DNA from: an uncultured SAR202 cluster bacterium
GTDB taxonomy: Bacteria > Chloroflexota > Dehalococcoidia > Lucifugimonadales > Lucifugimonadaceae
Length of the DNA stretch: 64,000 bases
Direction: 5' to 3'
Assembly (NCBI GenBank): GCA_902620405.1
Contig: CACNIC010000004.1
Location: 1-64,000 of the forward strand
Shown here: one piece after another, positions 45,542-55,281 of the stretch
Layout of the letters: the number at the start of each line of letters is the position of its first letter
How positions within the stretch are numbered: position 1 is the stretch's first letter
The notes under the pieces: model-generated
Databases searched by the model: none
Seen by the model: the letters and a program-made list of their open reading frames with translations, nothing else
Told to the model about the DNA's origin: nothing
Made by a program: the position numbers and the translations under genes

Positions 45542-47095
45542 ATGCCAGGCGGAATATTATCATTTTTAATCTTTTTTCCAATATTTGCTGGAATATTTAT
45601 TGGCATAGGATCTGCAAGCAATGCTATAAAAAAAAGAATAAAGTTTTTTGCATTACTTTTTACACTTATCGAAATGCTTTTATCGATACTTCTTTATTTT
45701 AACTACGATAAGGAAAATGGCGGATTTCAATTTATAGATTATTTTGATGCATGGATTCCTTTTGAATCATTTAGAGCACAATATCTTGTTGGTATAGATG
45801 GATTAAGTACTCCCTTAGTTTTGCTAACAGGAATTTTAGGCTTTTGTGCTGTTATCGCATCTTTAAAAATATCATTTAGAGAGCGAGAATATTTCATGTG
45901 GCTGTTAATTTTGCAAGGTGTTGTTACTGGAGTATTTTCTTCATTAGATATGCTACTTCTGTTTGTATTTTGGGAAGCAGAATTAATTCCAATGTATTTC
46001 TTGATATCTATTTGGGGCTCGGGAAAGGCTCAGTATTCAGCAATGAAGTTTTTAATTTTTACTTTAACATCAGGCGCATTCTTTTTAATTGGAATTCTAT
46101 CAATTTATTTCGCAACTGGGACTTTCGTTATGTATGATATAGCAGAATTGAATTTAATTGGTGTATCAGGTTCAGCATTTAATATTATAATTCCGTCTTT
46201 ATTAATTTTCTTAATTTTCTTTATTGGTTTTGCAATTAAATTGCCATTATTTCCGCTACATAGTTGGCTTCCTGATGCACATACTGATGCTCCAACTGCA
46301 GTAAGTATTATGCTTGCAGGTGTGCTTTTAAAAATGGGAGGATACGGTTTATTGAGAATAAATGTTGACCTATTTAATTCGATAGATCCAACAATATTAT
46401 TTGATTTATCCCCTTATATTGCTTTAATTGGTGCTATCAGTGTTATTTATGGTGCAGTTTTAACAATTAGGCAAACTGACCTTAAAAGACTAATTGCTTT
46501 TAGTAGTGTGAGTCATATGGGATACATTATTTTAGGACTTTCATCATATAATGCATACTCAAATTTGGGCTCTAGCGAAGGTCTTGGAGGTACTGCGCTC
46601 CAATTATTTACCCATGGAACAATTACTGGATTAGCTTTTTATTTAGTAGGCTTAACTTACGAAAGAACTCATACAAGACATATTCCACACTTAGGAGGAT
46701 TGGCTATAAAAATGCCATTAATAGCAACATTTTTTGTCATAGCAGGATTTGCGAGTTTAGGCTTGCCTGGTTTAAGTGGATTTGTTGCTGAATTAATGAT
46801 CTTCGTTGGAACATTTAAGTTAGGTGGTTTATGGGCATTTTCTACAATTTTATCAGTTTTTGGTGTTGTTTTAGCTGCAGGATATACATTATGGATGATT
46901 CAAAGGTCATTTCTTGGAAGTGGCGTATCAAATGATAGTCCTGTAGCCAAAGAGTATGACAATTTAAATGATATGGATAAAATTGAGCTTATAGGAGCAA
47001 TTATATTGACTATTACTATAGTTGCAGTGGGAGTTTATCCATCAATTGTGACAGACTTATTTAATATTGGTATTGGTGAGGTGTTTTCAAGATGA
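45542..47095 (+). CDS. nuoM: NADH-quinone oxidoreductase subunit M
   Basis: A 517-residue antiporter-like subunit (ND4) with about 14 helices. Signature residues: DGLSTPLVLLTGILG, FWEAELIPMYFLISIWG, KLPLFPLHSWLPDAHTDAPTAVSIMLAGVLLKMGGYG and LKRLIAFSSVSHMGY. It overlaps nuoN by 4 bases. Confidence 0.96.
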   Translation: MPGGILSFLIFFPIFAGIFIGIGSASNAIKKRIKFFALLFTLIEMLLSILLYFNYDKENGGFQFIDYFDAWIPFESFRAQYLVGIDGLSTPLVLLTGILGFCAVIASLKISFREREYFMWLLILQGVVTGVFSSLDMLLLFVFWEAELIPMYFLISIWGSGKAQYSAMKFLIFTLTSGAFFLIGILSIYFATGTFVMYDIAELNLIGVSGSAFNIIIPSLLIFLIFFIGFAIKLPLFPLHSWLPDAHTDAPTAVSIMLAGVLLKMGGYGLLRINVDLFNSIDPTILFDLSPYIALIGAISVIYGAVLTIRQTDLKRLIAFSSVSHMGYIILGLSSYNAYSNLGSSEGLGGTALQLFTHGTITGLAFYLVGLTYERTHTRHIPHLGGLAIKMPLIATFFVIAGFASLGLPGLSGFVAELMIFVGTFKLGGLWAFSTILSVFGVVLAAGYTLWMIQRSFLGSGVSNDSPVAKEYDNLNDMDKIELIGAIILTITIVAVGVYPSIVTDLFNIGIGEVFSR

Positions 47096-48579
47096 TTAGT
47101 CTAAATGAAATTTTAATCATAACTCCTGAATTATTTATTGTTGGATTTTCTCTAATAATACTTTTATCTGACCTTATATTTGGAAGTAAATTTAGATCCT
47201 CTGACATTGCTTCTTTAGGAATATTAGCCTCATTAATTATTACAATATTATTATTTTTAGGAGTAATAAAAATTAATGATATTTCAAGTATTTCAATCCT
47301 AAATATTATTTCTGTTGATAAATATTCATTATTACTCAAAATAGTCGTTTTATTGCTTTCATTATCAATTTCAACTGTAGGAAAAGAAGTGATAAGTGAC
47401 ACTTTGAAGTTGCGCTCAGAATTCTGGACCTTATTTATGATTTCTCTTGCTGGAATGATGATGTTGACATCAGTTACAGAAATGATTACTGCATGGGTAG
47501 CACTAGAGCTTACATCATTACCTCTTATTGGAATGCTTTCTTTAAATAAAAAGAGATATTCATTAGAAATTTCATTTAAATACTTAATTCTTAGTGCAAC
47601 AAGTTCAGCAATAATATTGATGGGCATATCTCAACTTTATGGATTGTCAGGTTCAACATTTTTTAACGACATAATGCCACTAAAAGATGCTCTTGGTGGA
47701 AGATTTATTTTTGAAGATTCAACACAATTATTAATTATATTTTCATTAATATTAATAATATCTGGATTTTCATTTAAGATTGCATCATTTCCATTCTTTA
47801 CTTGGGTTCCAGATGTATATCAAGGATCACCTTCTTTAGTTACTTTATACTTATCTGTTGTAAGTAAAATAGCAGGTTTTTCAATATTAATTAGATTTTT
47901 ATTTGAGTCGGTTAATATCGAGGTTTATTCAAATATATCCCTATTCATTGCAATTATTTCATCAATATCAATGTTTTATGGAAATATTATGGCATTAAGG
48001 CAAAATGATTTAAAAAGACTTTTTGCATATAGCACCATTGCACATGCAGGTTATATTTTAATTGGAATTGCTTCATTACAAATAAATGATGCAAGTTTTT
48101 CAGGTATAAATTCTACAGTATTTTATCTAATTGCTTATGGCATAACTAATTTAACTGCATTCTTGAGTATGATCTCATTATCAAGGTATGTAGATTCATA
48201 TAATATGTTAGATTTTAAAGGGCTTGGAAGCTCACAAAGATATCAGTCGATAATATTTTCAATTTCTTTAATATCATTATTAGGTATTCCTGCAACTGTT
48301 GGTTTTATGGGTAAAGCATTTATTTTTAGTGGTGCCATATCTAATGATTATTTTTGGTTGGCATCATTTGGGATAATTAATTCATTAATTTCTGCCTATT
48401 ACTATATGAAAATAATTAAAATTATATTTGTTGAAAAAAGTGATAAGCCATATCCTGAAATTACCTTCCCTAGATTGAAAGTTATTACAACAATTGGAGC
48501 AATATTAATATTAGTTTTAGGGTTGGCTCCAGTAGCATTATTGAGTATAGTTGAAAGCGCTTTAAATACAATTATATAA
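47092..48579 (+). CDS. nuoN: NADH-quinone oxidoreductase subunit N
   Basis: A 495-residue antiporter-like subunit (ND2) with about 14 helices. Conserved blocks: TAWVALELTSLPLIGML, SFKIASFPFFTWVPDVYQGSPSLVT and LKRLFAYSTIAHAGYILIG. It is the last complex I gene: no nuoE, nuoF or nuoG is found before or after it. NAD kinase follows 1 base later. Confidence 0.95.
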   Translation: MISLNEILIITPELFIVGFSLIILLSDLIFGSKFRSSDIASLGILASLIITILLFLGVIKINDISSISILNIISVDKYSLLLKIVVLLLSLSISTVGKEVISDTLKLRSEFWTLFMISLAGMMMLTSVTEMITAWVALELTSLPLIGMLSLNKKRYSLEISFKYLILSATSSAIILMGISQLYGLSGSTFFNDIMPLKDALGGRFIFEDSTQLLIIFSLILIISGFSFKIASFPFFTWVPDVYQGSPSLVTLYLSVVSKIAGFSILIRFLFESVNIEVYSNISLFIAIISSISMFYGNIMALRQNDLKRLFAYSTIAHAGYILIGIASLQINDASFSGINSTVFYLIAYGITNLTAFLSMISLSRYVDSYNMLDFKGLGSSQRYQSIIFSISLISLLGIPATVGFMGKAFIFSGAISNDYFWLASFGIINSLISAYYYMKIIKIIFVEKSDKPYPEITFPRLKVITTIGAILILVLGLAPVALLSIVESALNTII

Positions 48580-48580
48580 A

Positions 48581-49444
48581 ATGGAAAAATTCTACAAGCC
48601 AAATACAATTGCAATATTGTTTAATGAGAAGTTAAATGAATCTGAAAATTTAGCAATTAAAATAAAAAATGATATAAGTGATGATTTTGAAGTATTTGTT
48701 CAAAGCGTTGCTGTTGCTCTTCAAAATAATTTACCTTCAAACCCAGACCTTTTAATATCAATTGGTGGAGATGGAACTATACTCAGATGTGCAAAAGTTC
48801 TTAATGGTACCAACTGTCCAATTCTAGGCATAAATATGGGTAACCTTGGATTTTTATGTGAGATTGACTCGAGTGATGTTGATTCAAAACTCCAAAAATA
48901 TTTGAGTGGTGATGCAGTAATTGAAACTAGAAACAAATTGAAAATAAATCTAGTAAGTTCAAATTTAAAAAAAGAATATTCTGCTTTAAATGATCTAGTT
49001 ATTTCAAGAGGATCAAAAATTAGAGTAGTTAATGTAGAGGCATTTATAAATGGAAATCATTTTGCAACATACAAAGGGGATGGAATAGTCATATCAACTG
49101 CAACTGGCTCAACAGCATATTCATTGTCATTGGGGGGAGCAATTTTATCTCCATCTAGCAACAATATGATTATGAAACCAATTGCTGCACATACTAGTTT
49201 AATGGGTGGCCTTGTAATTGAGAAAGACGTAGTGATTTCACTTAAAGCGTCTTCAAATGAAGACTTGTCAATTAGTGTCGATGGATTCATTGATAATTTG
49301 ATTGAAGACTTTGATCAAATAGATGTTGAGATTGACAATGAAAATAAAGTATTTTTTATAAGATCAGAAAATTTTGAAAATTTATACTGGAATTCTTTGG
49401 CACAAAAACTTGATTTAAGAAAAGGGGATTCAATAAATGGATAA
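48581..49444 (+). CDS. nadK: NAD kinase
   Basis: Phosphorylates NAD to NADP. It has 287 residues with the catalytic SIGGDGTILRCAK near residue 62, NMGNLGFLCEID, and the conserved YKGDGIVISTATGSTAYSLSLGGAIL. The gene follows nuoN by 1 base and overlaps the Nudix gene by 8. It is thus likely co-expressed with complex I and may couple NAD(P) pool size to respiration. Confidence 0.95.
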   Translation: MEKFYKPNTIAILFNEKLNESENLAIKIKNDISDDFEVFVQSVAVALQNNLPSNPDLLISIGGDGTILRCAKVLNGTNCPILGINMGNLGFLCEIDSSDVDSKLQKYLSGDAVIETRNKLKINLVSSNLKKEYSALNDLVISRGSKIRVVNVEAFINGNHFATYKGDGIVISTATGSTAYSLSLGGAILSPSSNNMIMKPIAAHTSLMGGLVIEKDVVISLKASSNEDLSISVDGFIDNLIEDFDQIDVEIDNENKVFFIRSENFENLYWNSLAQKLDLRKGDSING

Positions 49445-50009
49445 AAATAATCTTATTGAAAGATCTAGTTCTCAAATTATTCATAATGGTGACTATATTA
49501 ATCTTAGGAAAGACAGTTTAACCAAAAACGGAAATGTTATTGCTGAAAGAGATGTTGTCGAGCATGTAGGGTCAATAGTTGCTGTGCCATATGAAATTAT
49601 AAATAGTGAAATATATTTTTATTTAGTAAAGCAATGGAGAAATCCGGTTGAGGAATGGTTAATTGAATTTCCAGCAGGAACTTTAAATGAAAATGAAGAT
49701 CATGAACTTGCTCTTATTAGAGAACTTCAGGAAGAAATTGGCATGATTCCAAAAAGCATAAATTATTGGTCTTATTTTTATGTAGCTCCTGGTTGGTGTG
49801 ACGAGAAAATTCATTGTTATTTTGCAGGTAATTTAGAAAAATCCGAACTTGAAGGAGATATTGACGAACAAATTGAGGTTTTAAAAATAACTTATGATGA
49901 AATGGTTGATAAGATCAAGAACTCAGAAATAATTGATTTGAAGACAATATCAGCTTTCAACGTCTTTGATAATCATTTCAAAAATGATTTACTAGAATTT
50001 AACAATTAA
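49437..50009 (+). CDS. Nudix hydrolase (ADP-ribose pyrophosphatase-like)
   Basis: A 190-residue hydrolase with the Nudix box G(x5)E(x7)REUxEExGU in order: G and E in FPAGTLNENEDHE, then the catalytic block RELQEEIGMIP. Overall layout resembles ADP-ribose or NADH pyrophosphatases (VKQWRNPVEEWLIEFPAG). It overlaps nadK by 8 bases, which suggests roles in NAD(P) turnover. The exact substrate is not determined. Confidence 0.87.
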   Translation: MDKNNLIERSSSQIIHNGDYINLRKDSLTKNGNVIAERDVVEHVGSIVAVPYEIINSEIYFYLVKQWRNPVEEWLIEFPAGTLNENEDHELALIRELQEEIGMIPKSINYWSYFYVAPGWCDEKIHCYFAGNLEKSELEGDIDEQIEVLKITYDEMVDKIKNSEIIDLKTISAFNVFDNHFKNDLLEFNN

Positions 50010-50063
50010 TGAATTATTTTAACCAAAAAATGCTAAAATAAAACAAGTAAGAATACAAAAATT

Positions 50064-51737
50064 ATGAGCAAACACGATTTATTAATTATAGGGGCTGGTT
50101 TAGCTGGTTTAAGAGCAGCTGTTGAAGGCGTTAGACAAGGCCTTAACGTTGCAGTTATAACTAAAGTTCATCCAGTTAGAAGTCATTCAAATGCAGCTCA
50201 AGGTGGTATAAATGCCGCTTTAACTGACAGAGGAGATGATTGGAGAGATCATGCATTCTCTACAATCAAAGGAAGTGATTACTTAGCTGATCAAGATGCA
50301 GTAGAAGTTATGTGTAGAGAAGCAGGTGACGCAATCATTGAACTTGAAAATATGGGTGTTATTTTCAGTAGAGACGATGAAGGTAAATTGGGAACAAGAG
50401 CCTTCGGTGGACAAAAAAAAGCAAGAACATACTTTGTTGGTGCAATTACTGGTAGTGCATTATTACACGTTTTATATGAACAATCAGTTAAATATAATTT
50501 ACACATTTATGAAGAGTGGTTTGTCACAAAATTAATTAAAGAGGATGGTCGAATAGCTGGAGCTATTGCATTTGACATTAAAACAGGACAAATGGAAATG
50601 ATAAGTGCTAAAGCCGTTGTTTTAGCTACTGGTGGGGCAGGAAGAGTTTTTGAGCCTTCAACTAATGCTTTAATTTGCACTGGGGACGGATTAAGTCTTG
50701 CTATGCAAGCTGGAGTACCTTTAATGGATACTGAAATGATTCAATATCATCCTACAACTTTAGCAGGCAACGGAATATTATTATCTGAAGCTGCTAGAGG
50801 GGATGGTGCTTATTTAATAAACTCTGAAGGTGAAAGATTTATGGAAAAATATGCTCCTGAGTACATGGAGCTGGCTTCACGAGACGTTGTTTCTCGTGCT
50901 GAACAAACTGAAATTGATGAGGGCAGAGGTGTAGATGGGTGTGTCTTTCTTGACTTAAGGCACCTAGGCAAGAAATTTATTGAAGATAGATTAGGTTATT
51001 TACAAGAAGTTGCACTTGAATTTAGAGGAATAGATCTATCTGAAAAGCCTATACCAATAAAACCTGGAATGCACTATATAATGGGCGGAATTAAAACCGA
51101 CTTAAACGGAGCTACAAATGTTCCTGGTCTTTATGCTGCTGGTGAATGCGCTAATGTAAGTGTTCATGGCGCTAATAGATTAGGCGCAAACTCTCTTCTT
51201 GATACAATTGTGTTTGGAAGAAGGTCTGCTATTGAGAGCGTTGAATATATTAAATCTGTGAAAGATGTTGAAATTGATCCTAAAGAATTATCAAGAGAAA
51301 AATCTCGTATTCAATCAATTTTAGACAGACCTAAAGGAATGAGATCTGCTGAATTAAGAGATAAAATGGGCTCAACAATGACTAAGGGCATTGGAGTGTG
51401 GAGAGATACTGAAAGTATTAAGTATGCAATTGAAGGCATGAAAAGCATTAGAGGACAACTGCCAAATGTGTATGTTGAAAATAAAGGCAAAGTTTTTAAT
51501 ACTGACCTTACTTCATATTTAGAATTAGAATTTATGGTTGATGTTGCTGAATCAATTTGCCAAGGTGCAAATGCTAGATTTGAAAGCAGGGGTGCTCATT
51601 TTAGAACTGATGTTACTACCAGAAATGATAAAGACTGGTTAAAACATACGATTGTTGAATATAATGGAGAAGAATTAAATACATCCAGTGAAGATGTGAC
51701 TATAACTGACTGGGAACCTACTGAAAGAGTATATTAA
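50064..51737 (+). CDS. sdhA: Succinate dehydrogenase/fumarate reductase flavoprotein subunit
   Basis: A 557-residue FAD subunit that oxidises succinate. The N-terminal dinucleotide-binding motif is GAGLAGLRAAVEG. SHSNAAQGGINAAL holds the covalent-FAD histidine. Substrate-site residues are in MIQYHPTTLAG and MEKYAPEYMELASRDVVSRA, and the C-terminal FAD domain contains GECANVSVHGANRLGANSLLD. sdhB starts immediately after the stop. It lies 54 bases after the Nudix gene. Confidence 0.95.
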   Translation: MSKHDLLIIGAGLAGLRAAVEGVRQGLNVAVITKVHPVRSHSNAAQGGINAALTDRGDDWRDHAFSTIKGSDYLADQDAVEVMCREAGDAIIELENMGVIFSRDDEGKLGTRAFGGQKKARTYFVGAITGSALLHVLYEQSVKYNLHIYEEWFVTKLIKEDGRIAGAIAFDIKTGQMEMISAKAVVLATGGAGRVFEPSTNALICTGDGLSLAMQAGVPLMDTEMIQYHPTTLAGNGILLSEAARGDGAYLINSEGERFMEKYAPEYMELASRDVVSRAEQTEIDEGRGVDGCVFLDLRHLGKKFIEDRLGYLQEVALEFRGIDLSEKPIPIKPGMHYIMGGIKTDLNGATNVPGLYAAGECANVSVHGANRLGANSLLDTIVFGRRSAIESVEYIKSVKDVEIDPKELSREKSRIQSILDRPKGMRSAELRDKMGSTMTKGIGVWRDTESIKYAIEGMKSIRGQLPNVYVENKGKVFNTDLTSYLELEFMVDVAESICQGANARFESRGAHFRTDVTTRNDKDWLKHTIVEYNGEELNTSSEDVTITDWEPTERVY

Positions 51738-52697
51738 TTGGAAGCTTTAATTAAAGTTAAGAGATACAACCCTGAAGAGAGTGAAGAAACTTATTTTCAA
51801 GATTATTCTATTAATGTTGCTGAAGACTCAACTATATTAGACAGCCTAATCAAAATTAGAGAAGAACAAGATGGAACGCTTAGTTTAAGGTGCTCATGTA
51901 GAGCTTCGATTTGTGGATCATGTTCCATGAGAGTAAATGGATCTGCAAAGTTAGTTTGTAAAACAAGAGTTAAAGAAATATCTCCAGATGGTGAATTTAT
52001 AACCATTGAGCCAATGGGAAATTTTAAAGTAATTAAAGATCTCGTTACTGAGATGGATTCTTTTTGGTCAAAAATGAAAAGTGTTGATCCATATGTAAAA
52101 ACTTCATTCGAACCTGAAGCTGAGCACATAGCATCGAATGAAAGCATGACTCATCTTTTAGGAGTTATGAATTGTATAATGTGTGGAGCATGTGTATCTG
52201 AATGTACTGCAATGGAAGTTGATCCTACTTTTACTGGACCTGCTGCCCTTGCTAAAGCTTACAGATTTGTAGCTGATCCAAGAGATGAAGAAGCTAACTC
52301 ACGTCTTGGAAAATTAAATGAAAATACTGGTGTTTGGGACTGTACAAGATGTTTAGCTTGTGTTGAAGTATGCCCAAAAGATGTTGCTCCAATGGAGAGG
52401 ATAGTTAAAATGAGAGATTTGGCTATTGAAGAAGGTTATACCAATACAAGTGGTTACAGACACACTGAAAGCTTTAATGATTCAATTAAAAAGCATGGCA
52501 GGTTAGACGAAACCAGATTGGCACTTGAGAGTACAGGCCTACTTAACATTTCTGGATTAATAGATTTAGCAAAAATTGGTATTAAATCTCTTATGAGAGG
52601 AAAACTTCCTCCGATTCTTCCGCATAGACCTAAAGATATGAAGAAGGTAACATCTATAGCAGAGAGATTGGATAATCAAGGAAAAGAGGAAGAATAA
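51738..52697 (+). CDS. sdhB: Succinate dehydrogenase/fumarate reductase iron-sulfur subunit
   Basis: A 319-residue three-cluster subunit. The [2Fe-2S] ligands are in CSCRASICGSCSMRVNG, followed by [4Fe-4S]/[3Fe-4S] motifs CIMCGACVSEC and CTRCLACVEVCPK. It is longer than the usual 240-260 residues, with a C-terminal extension of about 60. The start is TTG directly after the sdhA stop; no better start is nearby. It shares a base with the next gene, the HdrB-like subunit. Confidence 0.94.
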   Translation: MEALIKVKRYNPEESEETYFQDYSINVAEDSTILDSLIKIREEQDGTLSLRCSCRASICGSCSMRVNGSAKLVCKTRVKEISPDGEFITIEPMGNFKVIKDLVTEMDSFWSKMKSVDPYVKTSFEPEAEHIASNESMTHLLGVMNCIMCGACVSECTAMEVDPTFTGPAALAKAYRFVADPRDEEANSRLGKLNENTGVWDCTRCLACVEVCPKDVAPMERIVKMRDLAIEEGYTNTSGYRHTESFNDSIKKHGRLDETRLALESTGLLNISGLIDLAKIGIKSLMRGKLPPILPHRPKDMKKVTSIAERLDNQGKEEE

Positions 52698-53587
52698 TGA
52701 AGTTTGCATTCTACCCTGGATGCGTTGCAAGAGGAGCTGCTCCAGAATTATATAAATCAACAATGATGGTGGTTGATAAGCTCGGAATAGAACTTGAAGA
52801 GATTGAAAAGGCAGCTTGTACAGGCGCTGGAGTATTGCAAGAAAAAAATCAAAAGCTTGGTGATGTACTTAATGTAAGGACGCTTGCCCTTGCTGAACAG
52901 ATGGGCCTCCCTATAATGACAATATGTTCAACTTGCCAAGGTGTTATTTCTCAAGCCAATCACAGAGTAGTCAATGATCAAGATTACTTAGACGAAATTA
53001 ATGAAGAGCTCGCTAAGGAAGATTTACATTATTCAGGTAAAACCGAAGTTAAGCATCTTTTATGGATCTTGCTTGAAGATATAGGTGTTGAGCCTTTACA
53101 GAAAATGTTTAATATTGATTTATCTGGATTTAACTTCGCACCATTTTATGGCTGTTATTTAATAAGACCATCAGATGCACTAGGAATGACAAAAAATCCA
53201 AAAAGAAAACATTCACTTGATATTGTAATTGAATCTACAGGAGCTAAATCAACAGATTATGAAGGTAAAACACGGTGTTGTGGATTTCCAATTCTTTTGA
53301 TCAATCAAAAAAATTCACTCAAAATGGTAGCAAAGCATACAGGTGATGCAAAAGATAATGGTGCAGATGCAATGGTAACCCCTTGCCCATTATGTCATTT
53401 AAATCTTGATGGCTATCAAGCTAAAGCAAGAAAGCAAAATAAAAGAGGCAAGGCTGATTTGCCAATACTCCATCTCCCTCAATTAATTGGGATGGCGATG
53501 GGCCTAGATCCTAAAGAGCTTGGTGTAAATAAACATTTAGTTTCAACGGCAAATTTTATTAAATCTATCAAATCAAAAGTAGCTTAG
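52697..53587 (+). CDS. sdhE: HdrB-like (CCG-domain) third subunit of the succinate dehydrogenase
   Basis: A 296-residue soluble-looking protein with the CCG architecture of heterodisulfide reductase HdrB and SdhE-type subunits. The second CCG motif is complete: GCYL, RCCGFP and CPLC. The first is altered: YPGC, then ACTGAGV where CC is expected, then CSTC. There is no long membrane helix, so attachment would be peripheral or by amphipathic helices. This matches type E succinate:quinone reductases (SdhABE). No haem-b anchor or SdhF-like partner follows. Confidence 0.85.
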   Translation: MKFAFYPGCVARGAAPELYKSTMMVVDKLGIELEEIEKAACTGAGVLQEKNQKLGDVLNVRTLALAEQMGLPIMTICSTCQGVISQANHRVVNDQDYLDEINEELAKEDLHYSGKTEVKHLLWILLEDIGVEPLQKMFNIDLSGFNFAPFYGCYLIRPSDALGMTKNPKRKHSLDIVIESTGAKSTDYEGKTRCCGFPILLINQKNSLKMVAKHTGDAKDNGADAMVTPCPLCHLNLDGYQAKARKQNKRGKADLPILHLPQLIGMAMGLDPKELGVNKHLVSTANFIKSIKSKVA

Positions 53588-53607
53588 TTTTAAATCATAT
53601 CAGTTAA

Positions 53608-54333
53608 TTAAATTATCATTCCACCATCAATAATATGGGCAACACCAGTAGTGTACTGGGATTCATCAGATGCTAAATATAAAGCTAAATTCGCTATTTC
53701 TTCCGGCTGACCCAATCTACCCATGGGCTGTCTTGCAATAAAGTCCTTTTTTGCTTGCACTGGGTCATCTTCCGCATTAATTCTGTCTTGTAAAGAAGGT
53801 GATTCTACTGTTGCCGGCGCAATAGCATTACACCTAACACCTTTTCCGACAAAGTCTTTTGCAACAGACTTAGTAATGCCAATTATTGCAGCCTTGCTTG
53901 CAGAATAAGAAAATCTATTTACAACACCTGCTAAACTCGATGCTACAGAAGACATATTTATTATTGATCCGGAACCTTTTTCGATCATGTATGGAAGGTA
54001 AAGCTTAATAATTTGATACATTGATTTTACGTTTATATCAAATGCTTGATCCCATTGGTTTTCATCACACTCTAATATAGTTCCTCCATGAACAAAACCT
54101 ACTCCATTAAAAAGAACATCAACCCCACCTGTGATTTTAAAAATATTTTCAATATTGCTGTATTTAGTTACATCAGCCTGTATTGTTTTCATTCCACTGA
54201 GGGTATCTAAAGTTTCTTGATTAATATCACATGCATAAACTTCAGCTCCACTTTCTGCAAAAAGTTCAGCAGTTGATCTTCCAATCCCTTGGCCGGCTGC
54301 AGTTACTAAAGCTTTTTTACCTTTAAGTTTCAT
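53608..54333 (-). CDS. Short-chain dehydrogenase/reductase
   Basis: A 241-residue classical SDR. The cofactor loop is TAAGQGIG (residues 11-18). YSASK follows a catalytic Ser in NMSSVAS, and an NGVG motif replaces the usual NNAG, which may loosen the structural Asn region. The acidic CDIN at beta-2 suggests NAD. It is located just after malate dehydrogenase with no gap, on the same strand. The substrate is unknown; a 3-hydroxyacid-type dehydrogenase is one option. Confidence 0.85.
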   Translation of the reverse strand: MKLKGKKALVTAAGQGIGRSTAELFAESGAEVYACDINQETLDTLSGMKTIQADVTKYSNIENIFKITGGVDVLFNGVGFVHGGTILECDENQWDQAFDINVKSMYQIIKLYLPYMIEKGSGSIINMSSVASSLAGVVNRFSYSASKAAIIGITKSVAKDFVGKGVRCNAIAPATVESPSLQDRINAEDDPVQAKKDFIARQPMGRLGQPEEIANLALYLASDESQYTTGVAHIIDGGMII

Positions 54334-55266
54334 TTACGATTGACCTTTCATTACTTCAATTAGTTCTTCTACAGCTCTAGAAGATGCAGTAAGTCCGTCT
54401 TTTTCACTTTGACTTAAGCTTAGGTTAACTATTTCTTCTATACCTGAACTTCCAAGTTTAACTGGAACACCTGCATAAACTCCACTTATTCCATATTCTC
54501 CATCTAGCATTGCAGCACATGGAAATACCTCTTTGGTATCAAATATAATTGCATCTACCATTTGAGCTACTGCAGCAGAAGGGGCATAATAAGCACTTCC
54601 TGTTTTTAGATGAGCAACAATTTCAGCTCCACCATCTCTTGTTCTTTGAACAATTTCTTCTAATCTATTTTTTTCAATTAATTCTTCTACTGGGACTCCA
54701 CCAATTGTGGTAGCTTTGAGTAGTGGAACCATTGAATCTCCATGTCCACCTAATACGTATGCGTCGATGCTGTTTACAGAAACATCTAATTCCTCAGCTA
54801 GAAAAGTTCTAAATCTTCCTGTATCTAAAATTCCAGCCATTCCTATAACTCTTTCCTTAGAAAGACCACTTTTTGAAAAACTGTGCTGAACCATTGCATC
54901 AAGAGGATTGGAAACAACAATAATTATAGGGTTTTTAGAATACTTCATTATGCTTTCAGTAACTGAACCAACAATATTCATATTAGTTATTAATAAATCA
55001 TCTCTGCTCATTCCAGGTTTTCTTGCAATTCCAGCAGTGATTACAACAATGTCAGAATCTTTAGATTCTTCATAAGTGTTTGTTCCAACAATTTTTGCAT
55101 CAGATTTTACAATTGGACCACTTTCTAAAATATCTAGAGCTTTTCCCTGAGGGATTCCTTCTACTACATCAATTAGAACAACATCACTATGACCCTTTTC
55201 AAAAATTCTTTGAGCGGTTGTTGCTCCAACATTTCCTGCGCCTACAACTGTAACTTTAGATTTCAT
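54334..55266 (-). CDS. mdh: Malate dehydrogenase
   Basis: A 310-residue NAD-dependent malate dehydrogenase of the LDH-like type. It starts with [17 protein letters not shown] and has [17 protein letters not shown] (substrate-loop Arg), VVSNPLDAM and the catalytic His region [12 protein letters not shown]. The Arg in ARKPGM fits malate rather than lactate. It works with SDH and PDH in central carbon metabolism. It directly follows a 455-residue unknown gene. Confidence 0.93.
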   Translation of the reverse strand: MKSKVTVVGAGNVGATTAQRIFEKGHSDVVLIDVVEGIPQGKALDILESGPIVKSDAKIVGTNTYEESKDSDIVVITAGIARKPGMSRDDLLITNMNIVGSVTESIMKYSKNPIIIVVSNPLDAMVQHSFSKSGLSKERVIGMAGILDTGRFRTFLAEELDVSVNSIDAYVLGGHGDSMVPLLKATTIGGVPVEELIEKNRLEEIVQRTRDGGAEIVAHLKTGSAYYAPSAAVAQMVDAIIFDTKEVFPCAAMLDGEYGISGVYAGVPVKLGSSGIEEIVNLSLSQSEKDGLTASSRAVEELIEVMKGQS

Positions 55267-55281
55267 TTATTTTTTCCTTTC

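Noticed and set aside
47061-47627. A 188-residue minus-strand ORF across the nuoM/nuoN junction
   Set aside because: It is antisense to conserved nuoN, and its Asn/Ile-rich composition matches a frame shadow.
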